Shown: one piece after another, positions 29,493 to 36,817 of the stretch
Layout of the letters: each line of letters starts with the position of its first letter
Position numbering within the stretch: position 1 is the first letter of the stretch
Assembly (NCBI GenBank): GCA_016198905.1
Contig: JACQHR010000034.1
Location: 1 to 36,868 of the forward strand
DNA: 36,868 bases
Direction of reading: 5' to 3'
Source: Candidatus Omnitrophota bacterium
GTDB lineage: Bacteria; Omnitrophota; Gorgyraeia; Aquiviventales; Aquiviventaceae
Notes under the pieces: model-generated
Database searches by the model: none
The model's input: the letters and a program-made list of their open reading frames with translations, nothing else
What the model was told of the DNA's origin: nothing
Program-made: the position numbers and the translations under genes

Positions 29493-30950
29493 ATGGAGCG
29501 GGGTTGGACGGGGACACTCGAAAAGATTGACGACTACCGGTGGCGGATTCCCACCTCGTATGCCCGGGGAATGCGCGTCCCAGGTCTCATCTTCACCGAC
29601 GAGAAACTGCTGGCCGACATCACCACCGACCAGGCGCTGCAGCAGGTCGCCAACGTGGCGCACCTGCCCGGCATCGTGAAGGCCTCGCTGGCGATGCCGG
29701 ACATCCACTGGGGTTATGGATTTCCCATCGGCGGTGTCGCGGCTGTCGATGCGACGGACGGCGTGGTCTCACCGGGCGGTGTAGGTTATGACATTAATTG
29801 TGGGGTGCGGCTCGTCAGGACGGAGCTGACCGTCGAAGAGGTGCAGCCGAAACTGCGCACGCTCATCGCCGCACTCTTCAATGACATTCCCTGCGGCGTG
29901 GGGATGAGCGGCGAAATCCGCGTCAGCAAGCAGGACGCGGATCGCATCATGACGCAGGGCGCTCGGTGGGTCGTCAAGGAAGGGTATGGCATTGCCGAGG
30001 ATATCGAGCATACCGAGTCGCGCGGCTGTCTCGATGAGGCCGACCCCTCGAAGGTGTCGAGTCGCGCGTTCCAGCGCGGACATGACCAACTCGGGACGCT
30101 GGGCTCCGGCAACCATTTTCTTGAAGTCCAGGCCGTCGAAACGATCTACGATGAGGCAACGGCGACTCAGCTGGGGCTCGTTCAGGACCACGTGGCCGTG
30201 ATGATCCACTCCGGGTCGCGCGGTTTTGGGTATCAAATCTGCGATGATTACCTTGACGTCACTGAGCGTGCGATGGCCAAGTATGGCATCCACGTGCCGG
30301 ATCGGCAGTTGGCCTGCGCGCCGCTACGCTCGGAAGAGGGTCAAGCCTACTTGGGTGCGATGCGCTGCGCGGCGAATTACGCATGGGCGAATCGCCAGTG
30401 TTTGATGCAGCTGATGCGGCTGACCTTCGAGCGCGTCTTCGGCAAGCCCTGGCACGCCATAGGGCTGCAGCTCGTCTACGATGTCGCGCATAACATCGCC
30501 AAGTTTGAGCGGCACACGGTCGATGGTCGCGAGCGCACCGTGTGCGTGCATCGCAAGGGGGCGACCCGGTCGTTTCCTGCCGGGCATCCCGAAGTGCCCG
30601 AGGCGTATCGCAGCGTCGGGCAGCCGGTGATTATTCCCGGAGACATGGGGCGACACTCCTACGTGCTCGTGGGAACGCCCACCGCGATGGAGGAGACGTT
30701 TGGCAGCTGCTGTCACGGCGCCGGGCGCGTCATGTCGCGCGCCGAGGCGGTGCGCACGGCCTCAGGCCGTTCGATTGAACGGGAACTTGAGCAGCAAGGC
30801 ATCATCGTCATGGGGCGGGGACGCAAAGGGGTTGCAGAGGAGCAGCCGAGTGCGTATAAAGATGTCAACGACGTGGTCCGGGTAGTCCACAACGCGGGGC
30901 TGGCGAAACGCGTCGCGCGTCTGCGACCGCTGGGCGTGATCAAAGGCTAA
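29493..30950 (+). CDS. rtcB: RNA-splicing ligase RtcB
   Basis: A 485-residue GTP-dependent ligase that seals 2',3'-cyclic phosphate and 5'-OH RNA ends. The manganese site includes Cys103 in YDINCGVRL, the His in LGSGNHFLEVQ and the His in VMIHSGSRGFG. The guanylylated histidine is His408 in CCHGAGRVMSRAEA. DIHWGYGFPIGGVAA and HRKGATRSFPAGHPEVP are further signatures. The first 47 residues of the longest frame come from a repeat element, so ATG 29493 (MERGWTGTLEKIDDYRW) is chosen. Length and motifs are normal. Archease lies just upstream. Confidence 0.96.
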   Translation: MERGWTGTLEKIDDYRWRIPTSYARGMRVPGLIFTDEKLLADITTDQALQQVANVAHLPGIVKASLAMPDIHWGYGFPIGGVAAVDATDGVVSPGGVGYDINCGVRLVRTELTVEEVQPKLRTLIAALFNDIPCGVGMSGEIRVSKQDADRIMTQGARWVVKEGYGIAEDIEHTESRGCLDEADPSKVSSRAFQRGHDQLGTLGSGNHFLEVQAVETIYDEATATQLGLVQDHVAVMIHSGSRGFGYQICDDYLDVTERAMAKYGIHVPDRQLACAPLRSEEGQAYLGAMRCAANYAWANRQCLMQLMRLTFERVFGKPWHAIGLQLVYDVAHNIAKFERHTVDGRERTVCVHRKGATRSFPAGHPEVPEAYRSVGQPVIIPGDMGRHSYVLVGTPTAMEETFGSCCHGAGRVMSRAEAVRTASGRSIERELEQQGIIVMGRGRKGVAEEQPSAYKDVNDVVRVVHNAGLAKRVARLRPLGVIKG

Positions 30951-30953
30951 TAT

Positions 30954-31034
30954 GCAGCACACAGCAGACTCCGCCACATTGATCGATCTGCGGGGCGGAT
31001 CCGCCTCTGGCGGAAGCACACAGCACACAGCGAG
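30954..31034. repeat. Palindromic element of the GGCGG-R-TCCGCC class, copy 2
   Basis: The core GGCGGATCCGCC-TCT-GGCGGA (30994-31014) sits between GCAGCACACAGCAGACT (30954-30970) and GCACACAGCACACAGCGAG (31016-31034). It fills the gap between rtcB and serS, and the weak serS ribosome site GAGAG lies at its right end. It differs from copy 1 at one core base. Confidence 0.6.
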
Positions 31035-31040
31035 AGCGTC

Positions 31041-32297
31041 ATGTTAGATCTGAAATTATTGCGAGAACATCCGGAAGCGATTCGGGACGCCCTGACGCGG
31101 CGCGGCGGCGCCTATCCGTTGGACGCCCTCCTGGTGAAGGAGAAGCAGCGACGAGCGTTGCTGACGGCGCTCGAACAGCGGCGCTATGAACACAAACGGG
31201 AATCCGAGACCTTTGGCCGGCAGGGGGCGAAGGGGCCCGCGGTGTTAGTGCGCTTGCGTGAATTGTCCGAGGCCATTAAGCAGCAGGAGCAGAAATTAAA
31301 ACAGCTCGAAGAGCAGATCCAACAAGAACTCGCACTCATTCCGAACATCCCACACCAGTCCATTCCGGTCGGGGATGCCAAAGCCAATCAAGTGGTGCGC
31401 ACCATCGGACAGAAGCCCTCGCACGCGTTTGCGCCGAAGACGCACATGGAGCTGGCCCAGCAGCGCGGGCTGTTGGATCTGGAGCGCGCCGGCAAGATCA
31501 CCGGCTCGCACTTTCCGCTCTACACGGGCAAAGGTGCCCGCCTTGAGCGCGCCCTGATCAACTGGATGCTGGACGTGCAGACGAAGGAGCACGGCTACAC
31601 GGAAATCTCCCCGCCGTTTCTCGTGAATCGCACTTCCATGTTTGGGACGGGGCAACTCCCGAAGTTTGAAGAAGACATGTATCGATTGAAGGATGACGAC
31701 CTGTTTCTCGTGCCGACGGCCGAAGTGCCGCTGACGAATCTCCATCGCGACGAGATCCTCGATGAATCGCAGCTGCCCGTGACGTACACGGGCTACACCG
31801 CGTGTTTCCGTCGGGAGGCGGGCTCCTACGGCAAAGACACGCGCGGCCTCGTGCGCGTGCATCAATTCGATAAGGTCGAGCTCGTGAAGTTCGTGCGGCC
31901 CGAGACCTCCTATGATGAGTTGGAGGCACTCGTGAAAAATGCGGAAACGATTCTCCAACGACTTGGACTCCATTACCGCGTAGTGTGTCTCGCGACGGGA
32001 GATTTGAGTTTCGCGGCTGCGAAATGCTACGATCTCGAAGCATGGGCGCCCGGGCTGAATCAGTTCCTTGAAGTCTCCAGCTGCAGCAACTTTGAAGACT
32101 TTCAGGCGCGGCGGGCGAATATCCGGTACCGCCAAACCGCGACGAAGAAAGTCACGTACGTCCATACCTTGAATGGATCCGGAGTGGCGCTTGCACGAAC
32201 CTTCATCTGTCTGCTGGAGACGCATCAGCAAGCCGATGGGCGCATCCTGATTCCGGAGCCGTTGCGACCGTATCTCGATGGCGAAAACCTCCTCTAA
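31041..32297 (+). CDS. serS: Seryl-tRNA synthetase
   Basis: A 418-residue class II synthetase that charges tRNA-Ser. The N-terminal coiled-coil arm (residues about 30-100, EQRRYEHKRESETFGRQG to KQLEEQIQQELALIPNIPH) grips the long variable arm of tRNA-Ser. Motif 2 is YTACFRREAGSYGKDTRGLVRVHQFDKVE, and motif 3 is TLNGSGVALARTFICLLE. PTAEVPLTNLHRDEIL binds the amino acid and ATP. Length is typical. The gene lies about 0.7 kb upstream of the first of three tRNA-Ser genes. Confidence 0.97.
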   Translation: MLDLKLLREHPEAIRDALTRRGGAYPLDALLVKEKQRRALLTALEQRRYEHKRESETFGRQGAKGPAVLVRLRELSEAIKQQEQKLKQLEEQIQQELALIPNIPHQSIPVGDAKANQVVRTIGQKPSHAFAPKTHMELAQQRGLLDLERAGKITGSHFPLYTGKGARLERALINWMLDVQTKEHGYTEISPPFLVNRTSMFGTGQLPKFEEDMYRLKDDDLFLVPTAEVPLTNLHRDEILDESQLPVTYTGYTACFRREAGSYGKDTRGLVRVHQFDKVELVKFVRPETSYDELEALVKNAETILQRLGLHYRVVCLATGDLSFAAAKCYDLEAWAPGLNQFLEVSSCSNFEDFQARRANIRYRQTATKKVTYVHTLNGSGVALARTFICLLETHQQADGRILIPEPLRPYLDGENLL

Positions 32298-33003
32298 AAT
32301 CCTTGCCATTCTCTCGCGCCTCATCAAAGGCGTGATGGTGGCCGTGGTCCTCCCTCTCGCGGTGGGGTTATACCGTGGCGTGGTCGAGCAGTTGGATGTC
32401 CCGGCGCTGTCAGGGTCAACCTTTGGCGATTGGATCGGGACAGGGTTTGTCGTCTACGTGGGCTCGCACATCTTGCTCTACCGGCCCGTGATCCTGTTTC
32501 GCGTCAGCCATCGGTTGTTTTCGCAATTGGCGACGTGGCTCTTTGGAGGCCAAGTGGCCAGCGTCGAGGCATCAGGTGGCGGCAAGGGATCAGGGAAGGG
32601 TGCCAAATCCGGGAAAGCGGATGCGGCCTCCCAAGGATCGACGCTGGTGGCGTTCAGTCCGTACGTGGTGCCGCTGTATACGATTTTGGTGTGCGCCCTC
32701 GGCTGGGTGGCGGGGCAATGGATCGATCGCACGTACGTAGACGGGCCCGTCGCCTTCTTGATCGGGGTGACGATCGCCTTTCATTGGCTGATGACGGCCG
32801 ATGATTTGCAGCAGCAGCGCGAACAGTGGCACGTTGAGACATATCTGCTGGCAATCGGGCTGGTCTTTGTGCTCACGCTTATCATCGGCGGGCTGTGTGT
32901 GCCCTGGGCGGTGCCGGAGTTTTCCTTCGTCCGCGCGCTCGCCGCTGGGTGGGCCAACACGCACACGATCTATACCACGGCGATCCAGCAACTCTTCTTT
33001 TGA
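32278..33003 (+). CDS. Hypothetical polytopic membrane protein
   Basis: A 241-residue protein that overlaps the end of serS by 20 bases. Hydrophobic helices appear at about residues 15-30, 48-70, 125-145, 155-170 and 185-210. A Gly/Ser/Lys-rich linker (EASGGGKGSGKGAKSGKADAAS) separates the first two helices from the rest. The segment FHWLMTADDLQQQREQWHVETYLLA is notable and may help find relatives. I do not recognise a family. Translation coupling to serS is likely because the ATG lies inside the serS frame. Confidence 0.7.
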   Translation: MAKTSSKILAILSRLIKGVMVAVVLPLAVGLYRGVVEQLDVPALSGSTFGDWIGTGFVVYVGSHILLYRPVILFRVSHRLFSQLATWLFGGQVASVEASGGGKGSGKGAKSGKADAASQGSTLVAFSPYVVPLYTILVCALGWVAGQWIDRTYVDGPVAFLIGVTIAFHWLMTADDLQQQREQWHVETYLLAIGLVFVLTLIIGGLCVPWAVPEFSFVRALAAGWANTHTIYTTAIQQLFF

Positions 33004-33008
33004 CGAGT

Positions 33009-33098
33009 GGAGAGGTACCCAAGTGGTTGACGGGAATCGCCTTGAAAGCGATCAGGCCCTGATGAGGGGCCTCGTGGGTTCGAATCCCACCCTCTCCG
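33009..33098 (+). tRNA. tRNA-Ser (UGA)
   Basis: A 90-base class II tRNA. Acceptor strands GGAGAGG and CCTCTCC pair, with discriminator G. The anticodon stem ATCGC/GCGAT encloses CTTGAAA with anticodon TGA. A long variable arm and the T arm GGTTCGAATCC follow. CCA is not encoded. It shares its 3' 30 bases with the tRNA-Ser at 34133. Confidence 0.95.
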
Positions 33099-33117
33099 TT
33101 TTGTCTGAGGATGCCGC

Positions 33118-34179
33118 ATGGCGCGTGTGGCACTAACTGCAGACGAGCAGGTAGCCTTCCTACAGCGTGTGCGGCAGAAGGTTGCTGCAACCCAAGGCCA
33201 TTTGGCTCAGCTGTGTCAGGTGCACCCGCGCACGTTCTCCGATTGGGTGCGGGGGAAGTCCCGGATGAAATACGAACCCTTGCAACGGCTCATCGCGCAT
33301 GCCCAACTGGCACTCGATCGGGAGATTGGGCAAGTGCCAGAGTTCAGCCACGTGCGTGAAGCGGCCCGGTTGGGCGGCCTGCGCAGAGGCCGCTTGTACG
33401 GTAATCCCGGTACACCGGAAGGGCGTCGGAGGGGAGGTCTCGCTTCCATCGCGAAGAGGCGCATGCTTGGGCTGGCCAACGGAGTACCGGATGGATTCAT
33501 GGTTGCCAAAGTCATCAAACAACCGAAGCCTTCTACGGCCCTGGCGGAATTCATGGGCATCATGCTCGGTGACGGCTGTCTGAATAGCACGTTTCAGGCC
33601 GCGCTGTATTTCAACCGGGAAACGGACGAACCGCACGCAACATTTATGGTCAATCTGGCCAACGAACTCTTTGGGATTCGCCCTCACCGATGCGATGATG
33701 CGGATTCCAAGGGCAGCGCCTTGCTCTTCTCCAGCGTCCATCTTGTCCGATATCTGATACACCTTGGATTTGGTCGTGGCGATAAGGTGAAGCAGCAAGC
33801 TGGCGTGCCGTTATGGGTTCTTGAAAACCCAGCATATCGGCGGGCGTGTCTGCGCGGACTCATGGACACCGATGGCTCGATTTACCGTTATGAACATATC
33901 GTCTACGGGAATCGTTACGTCCACCAAGCACTTTGCTTTACGAATCGGTCATATCCGCTCTTGGCGTTTGTTGAAGAGACCTTGAGTGCGAATCGCTACC
34001 ATCCCAGGCGGACGGGTTTTCGCGTGTATTTATACAGGAAGGTTGAAATCGCGCGATACTTTTCGGATATCGGGACGCACAATGCCAAACACGAAACACG
34101 GTATCTGCTGTATGCTCAACGACGAGAATCGAGGAGAGGTACCCAAGTGGTTGACGGGGCCGCTCTCGAAAAGCGGTAG
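33118..34179 (+). CDS. LAGLIDADG homing endonuclease-like protein
   Basis: A 353-residue protein with two LAGLIDADG helices: LAEFMGIMLGDG at residues 142-153 and RACLRGLMDTDG at 242-253, each ending in the acidic residue expected at the active site. The N-terminal 60 residues look like a helix-turn-helix (LAQLCQVHPRTFSDWVRG), and VREAARLGGLRRGRLYGNPGTPEGRRRGGL is a recognisable linker of free-standing LAGLIDADG proteins. GAGG precedes ATG 33118 by eight bases. The last residues (RRGTQVVDGAALEKR) and the stop are encoded by the first half of the tRNA-Ser(CGA) gene, so the two genes overlap by 47 bases. It could cut a tRNA-like site or act as a DNA-binding regulator. Confidence 0.85.
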   Translation: MARVALTADEQVAFLQRVRQKVAATQGHLAQLCQVHPRTFSDWVRGKSRMKYEPLQRLIAHAQLALDREIGQVPEFSHVREAARLGGLRRGRLYGNPGTPEGRRRGGLASIAKRRMLGLANGVPDGFMVAKVIKQPKPSTALAEFMGIMLGDGCLNSTFQAALYFNRETDEPHATFMVNLANELFGIRPHRCDDADSKGSALLFSSVHLVRYLIHLGFGRGDKVKQQAGVPLWVLENPAYRRACLRGLMDTDGSIYRYEHIVYGNRYVHQALCFTNRSYPLLAFVEETLSANRYHPRRTGFRVYLYRKVEIARYFSDIGTHNAKHETRYLLYAQRRESRRGTQVVDGAALEKR

Positions 34180-34219
34180 GGCCGCAAGGCCCTCGTGGGT
34201 TCGAATCCCACCCTCTCCG
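34133..34219 (+). tRNA. tRNA-Ser (CGA)
   Basis: An 87-base class II tRNA. Acceptor GGAGAGG/CCTCTCC with discriminator G. The anticodon stem CCGCT/AGCGG encloses CTCGAAA with anticodon CGA. The 3' end CCTCGTGGGTTCGAATCCCA is shared with tRNA-Ser(UGA), and its last 18 bases are repeated at 34401-34418. The endonuclease gene reads into its 5' half. Confidence 0.94.
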
Positions 34220-34418
34220 TTTCGATTCAAGATCTGCGAGCAAGTGATAGAGTGTCGGTTGGATTTGCACGTGTGGGTGGGATTCGAAGAGAGCCGCGAC
34301 TGTTTTGATAGACGTCGGTGCGACGAGCAGGAGCACCGACTTTCCTTGGGAGCGGCGAGTGGCCGACCCGGAATGAGGCCGAAGGCCGAATGGAGGGCGC
34401 CGAATCCCACCCTCTCCG
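34220..34418 (+). repeat. tRNA-tail repeat unit after tRNA-Ser(CGA)
   Basis: The segment ends with CGAATCCCACCCTCTCCG (34401-34418), an exact copy of the last 18 bases of the tRNA (34202-34219), an offset of 199 bases. It contains a block at 34321-34352 (starting CGACGAGCAGGAGC, ending TTTCCTTGGGAG) that is closely matched after the next tRNA-Ser. The copied tail is followed by the small hairpin CCGC-TTC-GCGG. The region has no convincing gene. Organisation is reminiscent of the tyrT-distal repeats of E. coli. Confidence 0.65.
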
Positions 34419-34455
34419 CCGCTTCGCGGAGTTGCGGGTTCCATGTTCCATGTTC

Positions 34456-34523
34456 CAAGTTCAAGGTTCAATGTTTCGATGACGGCTAGAACATGCAACA
34501 TTGAACTTTGAACGTTGAACTTG
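34456..34523. repeat. Inverted repeat of TTGAAC-type words
   Basis: CAAGTTCAAGGTTCAATGTT (34456-34475) is the near-complement of 34497-34523, which has one extra GTTGAA-like word. Direct copies of GTTCCAT lie just to the left. It could form a long hairpin. A TATAAT at 34526-34531 touches the next tRNA but is too close to be its promoter. Confidence 0.55.
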
Positions 34524-34531
34524 TTTATAAT

Positions 34532-34621
34532 GGAGAGGTGTCTGAGCGGTTGAAAGAGCACGCTTGGAAAGCGTGTAGCTACCCTAAAGGTGGCTCCCGG
34601 GTTCGAATCCCGGCCTCTCCG
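34532..34621 (+). tRNA. tRNA-Ser (GGA)
   Basis: A 90-base class II tRNA. Acceptor GGAGAGG/CCTCTCC with discriminator G. The anticodon stem CACGC/GCGTG encloses TTGGAAA with anticodon GGA. A long variable arm (TAGCTACCCTAAAGGTGGCT) and T arm GGTTCGAATCC follow. Its last 17 bases are repeated at 34752-34768. Confidence 0.95.
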
Positions 34622-34768
34622 GTTTTTCTCTGGTTCCGCCGGGATGCGAAGGGAGGCCCGACGCAAGTGAACGAGCCGCGACGAATAGGAGCGGCGACTT
34701 CCTTGGGAGGGCCGGGCGGCGACCGGAGCGAACGCAGTGAGCGGAGGCGCAGAATCCCGGCCTCTCCG
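34622..34768 (+). repeat. tRNA-tail repeat unit after tRNA-Ser(GGA)
   Basis: The 147-base segment ends with GAATCCCGGCCTCTCCG (34752-34768), an exact copy of the last 17 bases of the preceding tRNA (34605-34621). The block at 34679-34709 (starting CGACGAATAGGAGC, ending CTTCCTTGGGAG) matches 34321-34352 after the other tRNA-Ser at most positions. An inverted CGGAGCGAACGCAGTGAGCGG-like hairpin precedes the tail. The spacing is exactly 49 codons, so the two tails are in one reading frame, but the frame is not a convincing gene. Confidence 0.65.
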
Positions 34769-34877
34769 CCATATTTTGGGTGAATCCTTCCGACGAGAGT
34801 CAGTGGAGTTTTAGGCTTGAGTAGGCGGGGATCCGAACTTTGCATTGATTTGAAATTAAAATGCTGAAAGGAACCCT
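34769..34877. other. Transition from GC-rich to AT-rich DNA
   Basis: Between the second tail copy and the DUF2157 gene the sequence turns visibly A+T-rich (GATTTGAAATTAAAATGC before the gene). No gene or clear promoter is seen. AAAGGA precedes the next ATG. Confidence 0.4.
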
Positions 34878-36188
34878 ATGAATAAGAAAGCTGTGCAGTG
34901 GCTTTATCAAGAATTGCCAGATTTAGTAAACAAAGGTGTTCTCCAGCAAACAGCCGCAGATAAACTTCGTGAGCATTATGGGGAATTAAGAAGCGCCGAC
35001 AAAAAATGGTTTATCATTATTCTATGCAGTGTATTGGGAGCATCATTGATAGGATTAGGTATCATTTTATTATTCGCCCACAACTGGGAACAATTATCTC
35101 GGCCTGTACGGGCATTTCTTTCCTTGCTACCCTTAGTGGTAGGGCAAGCTTTGGCTTTTTGGGTTTTATTGCGGCGTCCGACATCCCACGCCCTTAAGGA
35201 AAGTACAGCAACTTTTTTAAGTCTTATGGTCGGAGCGTCCGTTGCTTTGATCAGCCAAACTTATAATATTCCGGGAGACACAGCTGATTTTATTTTATCG
35301 TGGATGTTGCTTATCGTGCCTTTGGTATATCTTATGGAAGCAACCATCCCAGCGGCGATTTATGTGACAGGAATTTCAGCATGGGCAGGTCATTTTTGGG
35401 ACAGCCCATTGCAGGCAGTTCTTTTCTGGCCGTTCTTGGCTGTCATTGTCCCGCATTTTATCTGGTCATTGCGTCAAGATAAATACACTCTCCGGGCAGC
35501 GATTCTTGCTTTTGTTATGGCCGTAGGAACTTGTTTTGGAGCAGGGTTTAGTTTAGGCAGAACATGGTTTGGGTCTTGGATTGTTATTTATTCGAGCATT
35601 ATTACGCTGTTTTATCTTTTAGGAGTAGGGGAATTCAAGAACATATCAACAAATTGGCAGCGGCCATTTCGCATCTTGGGAGGGATAGGTGTTTTTGTCA
35701 TGATGTTTTTGTTAACCTTTCGCTTTCCTTGGGAGTCAGCTACGGGAAGACATCATTATACTCAAAATGAGACTTCATCCTGGAGCTCATTTCCGGATTA
35801 TTTCTTGACTTTATTGCTGGTAGGAACGGCAATTTTAATGTTTCTACAATGCGTGAAGCGCAAAGATGTAATGGGATCTCTATTCGGCGCATTACCTCTG
35901 CTGGCGCTTATGGGGTATGCTTTTGGTGGAACGTCGGCCGCTTTTTCCATGTTATTGTTTAATGTGTTCTTGCTTATTGTTAGCGCAACGCGGATTACGA
36001 TTGGCATACGAACCAATAATTTAGGCGTTATTAATACAGGTATGTTTATGCTGGCGGCGCTTATTTTAGCCAGGTTTTTTGATAGCGAGATAAATTTTGT
36101 CATTAAAGGGTTGGTTTTTATATCCATCGGCATGGGATTCTTAATGACTAATGTCGTGATCCTTCGCCGAAGAGGAGGGGCATCATGA
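34878..36188 (+). CDS. DUF2157-family membrane protein
   Basis: A 436-residue polytopic inner-membrane protein. The cytosolic N-terminal helix pair (VQWLYQELPDLVNKGVLQQTAADKLREHYGEL) followed by a string of about 11 hydrophobic helices is the DUF2157 arrangement, with WFIIILCSVLGASLIGLGIILLFAHNWEQLSRPVRAFLSLLPLVVGQ as its core. GAAAGGA precedes ATG 34878. Codon use is A+T-rich and unlike the rest of the window, which suggests recent acquisition. It overlaps the GDYXXLXY gene by four bases, a common pairing for which no function is established. Confidence 0.85.
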   Translation: MNKKAVQWLYQELPDLVNKGVLQQTAADKLREHYGELRSADKKWFIIILCSVLGASLIGLGIILLFAHNWEQLSRPVRAFLSLLPLVVGQALAFWVLLRRPTSHALKESTATFLSLMVGASVALISQTYNIPGDTADFILSWMLLIVPLVYLMEATIPAAIYVTGISAWAGHFWDSPLQAVLFWPFLAVIVPHFIWSLRQDKYTLRAAILAFVMAVGTCFGAGFSLGRTWFGSWIVIYSSIITLFYLLGVGEFKNISTNWQRPFRILGGIGVFVMMFLLTFRFPWESATGRHHYTQNETSSWSSFPDYFLTLLLVGTAILMFLQCVKRKDVMGSLFGALPLLALMGYAFGGTSAAFSMLLFNVFLLIVSATRITIGIRTNNLGVINTGMFMLAALILARFFDSEINFVIKGLVFISIGMGFLMTNVVILRRRGGAS

Positions 36189-36739
36189 GAAAAGAATTAA
36201 TCATTGGATTGTTTTCCGGTTTGATTTTGGTGCAGATAGCAGCGCCTTTATCTATGATCGTTAAACGGGAATCGGTTTTAAAAAACGGGGTATCGTTTCG
36301 TTTTAAAACCGCCCCGGTTGATCCTTATGATGCCTTTCGGGGCAGATATGTAGCTTTAGGGGTTGAGGCCAATAAAGCAGTTAAGCCTCAAGGGATTGAT
36401 TTAAGGAGCGGGCAAAAAGTTTATGTGCAAATTATTGTTGATGAAAATGGGTATGCGAAAATGTCTCAAGTGACTACGCAAAAACCCAAAGATCCAGCTT
36501 TCTTGACCGCAAAGGTTTCTTATCTTTCTGGGAATAACGTCTTTCTCAATTTGCCGATTGACCGATACTATATGGAAGAAAAAGCTGCCCCACAGGCAGA
36601 GCAAATTTATAGAAAACATAGCAGGCGTGATAAACAGGACGCTTATGTAGTAGTTAAAATTAAAGACGGTTTTGCGGTGATTGAAGGGTTATATGTTGGC
36701 GGTCAGAGAATCGAAGAAGTGTTAAAGCAGGAGATTTGA
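36185..36739 (+). CDS. GDYXXLXY-domain protein
   Basis: A 184-residue protein with an N-terminal hydrophobic anchor (IIGLFSGLILVQIAAPLSMIV) and an extracytoplasmic beta-rich domain. VDPYDAFRGRYVALGVEA contains the family signature (GDYxxLxY type, here GRYVALGV) and YVVVKIKDGFAVIEGLYVGGQRI closes the domain. The start overlaps the DUF2157 stop as ATGA, so the pair is coupled and probably forms one complex. Role unknown. A+T-rich like its partner. Confidence 0.85.
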   Translation: MRKELIIGLFSGLILVQIAAPLSMIVKRESVLKNGVSFRFKTAPVDPYDAFRGRYVALGVEANKAVKPQGIDLRSGQKVYVQIIVDENGYAKMSQVTTQKPKDPAFLTAKVSYLSGNNVFLNLPIDRYYMEEKAAPQAEQIYRKHSRRDKQDAYVVVKIKDGFAVIEGLYVGGQRIEEVLKQEI

Positions 36740-36768
36740 TAAGACACGTTTATTCGCGCCTTAGAAAA

Positions 36769-36788
36769 CCCCACACTTTAGTGTGGGG
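36769..36788. mobile_element. Subterminal hairpin of an IS200/IS605-type element
   Basis: CCCCACAC-TTTA-GTGTGGGG forms a perfect 8-bp stem about 30 bases before a transposase-like start codon. IS200/IS605 elements carry such hairpins near their left ends, bound by the Y1 transposase. No T-run follows, which argues against a terminator. Confidence 0.7.
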
Positions 36789-36817
36789 ATGAAGCGTAGT
36801 CGTGGCATACTGTCCGC

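Noticed and set aside
34526-34531. TATAAT box as promoter of tRNA-Ser(GGA)
   Set aside because: It ends at the base before the tRNA, so transcription would start inside the tRNA gene.
33938-34666. Long minus-strand frame of about 240 codons across the tRNA-Ser genes
   Set aside because: It is a translation of the antisense of two tRNA-Ser genes and their tail repeats; phrases such as GGIRR and GFEPG-type strings are typical of misread tRNA genes.
34508-34783. Plus-strand frame with two copies of RIPASP
   Set aside because: The repeated peptide is the tRNA 3' end and its copy read in one frame; there is no ribosome site and the frame passes through the tRNA.
36769-36788. Intrinsic terminator of the GDYXXLXY gene
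   Set aside because: No T-run follows and the hairpin sits 30 bases before a TnpA-like start, as expected for an IS200/IS605 end.
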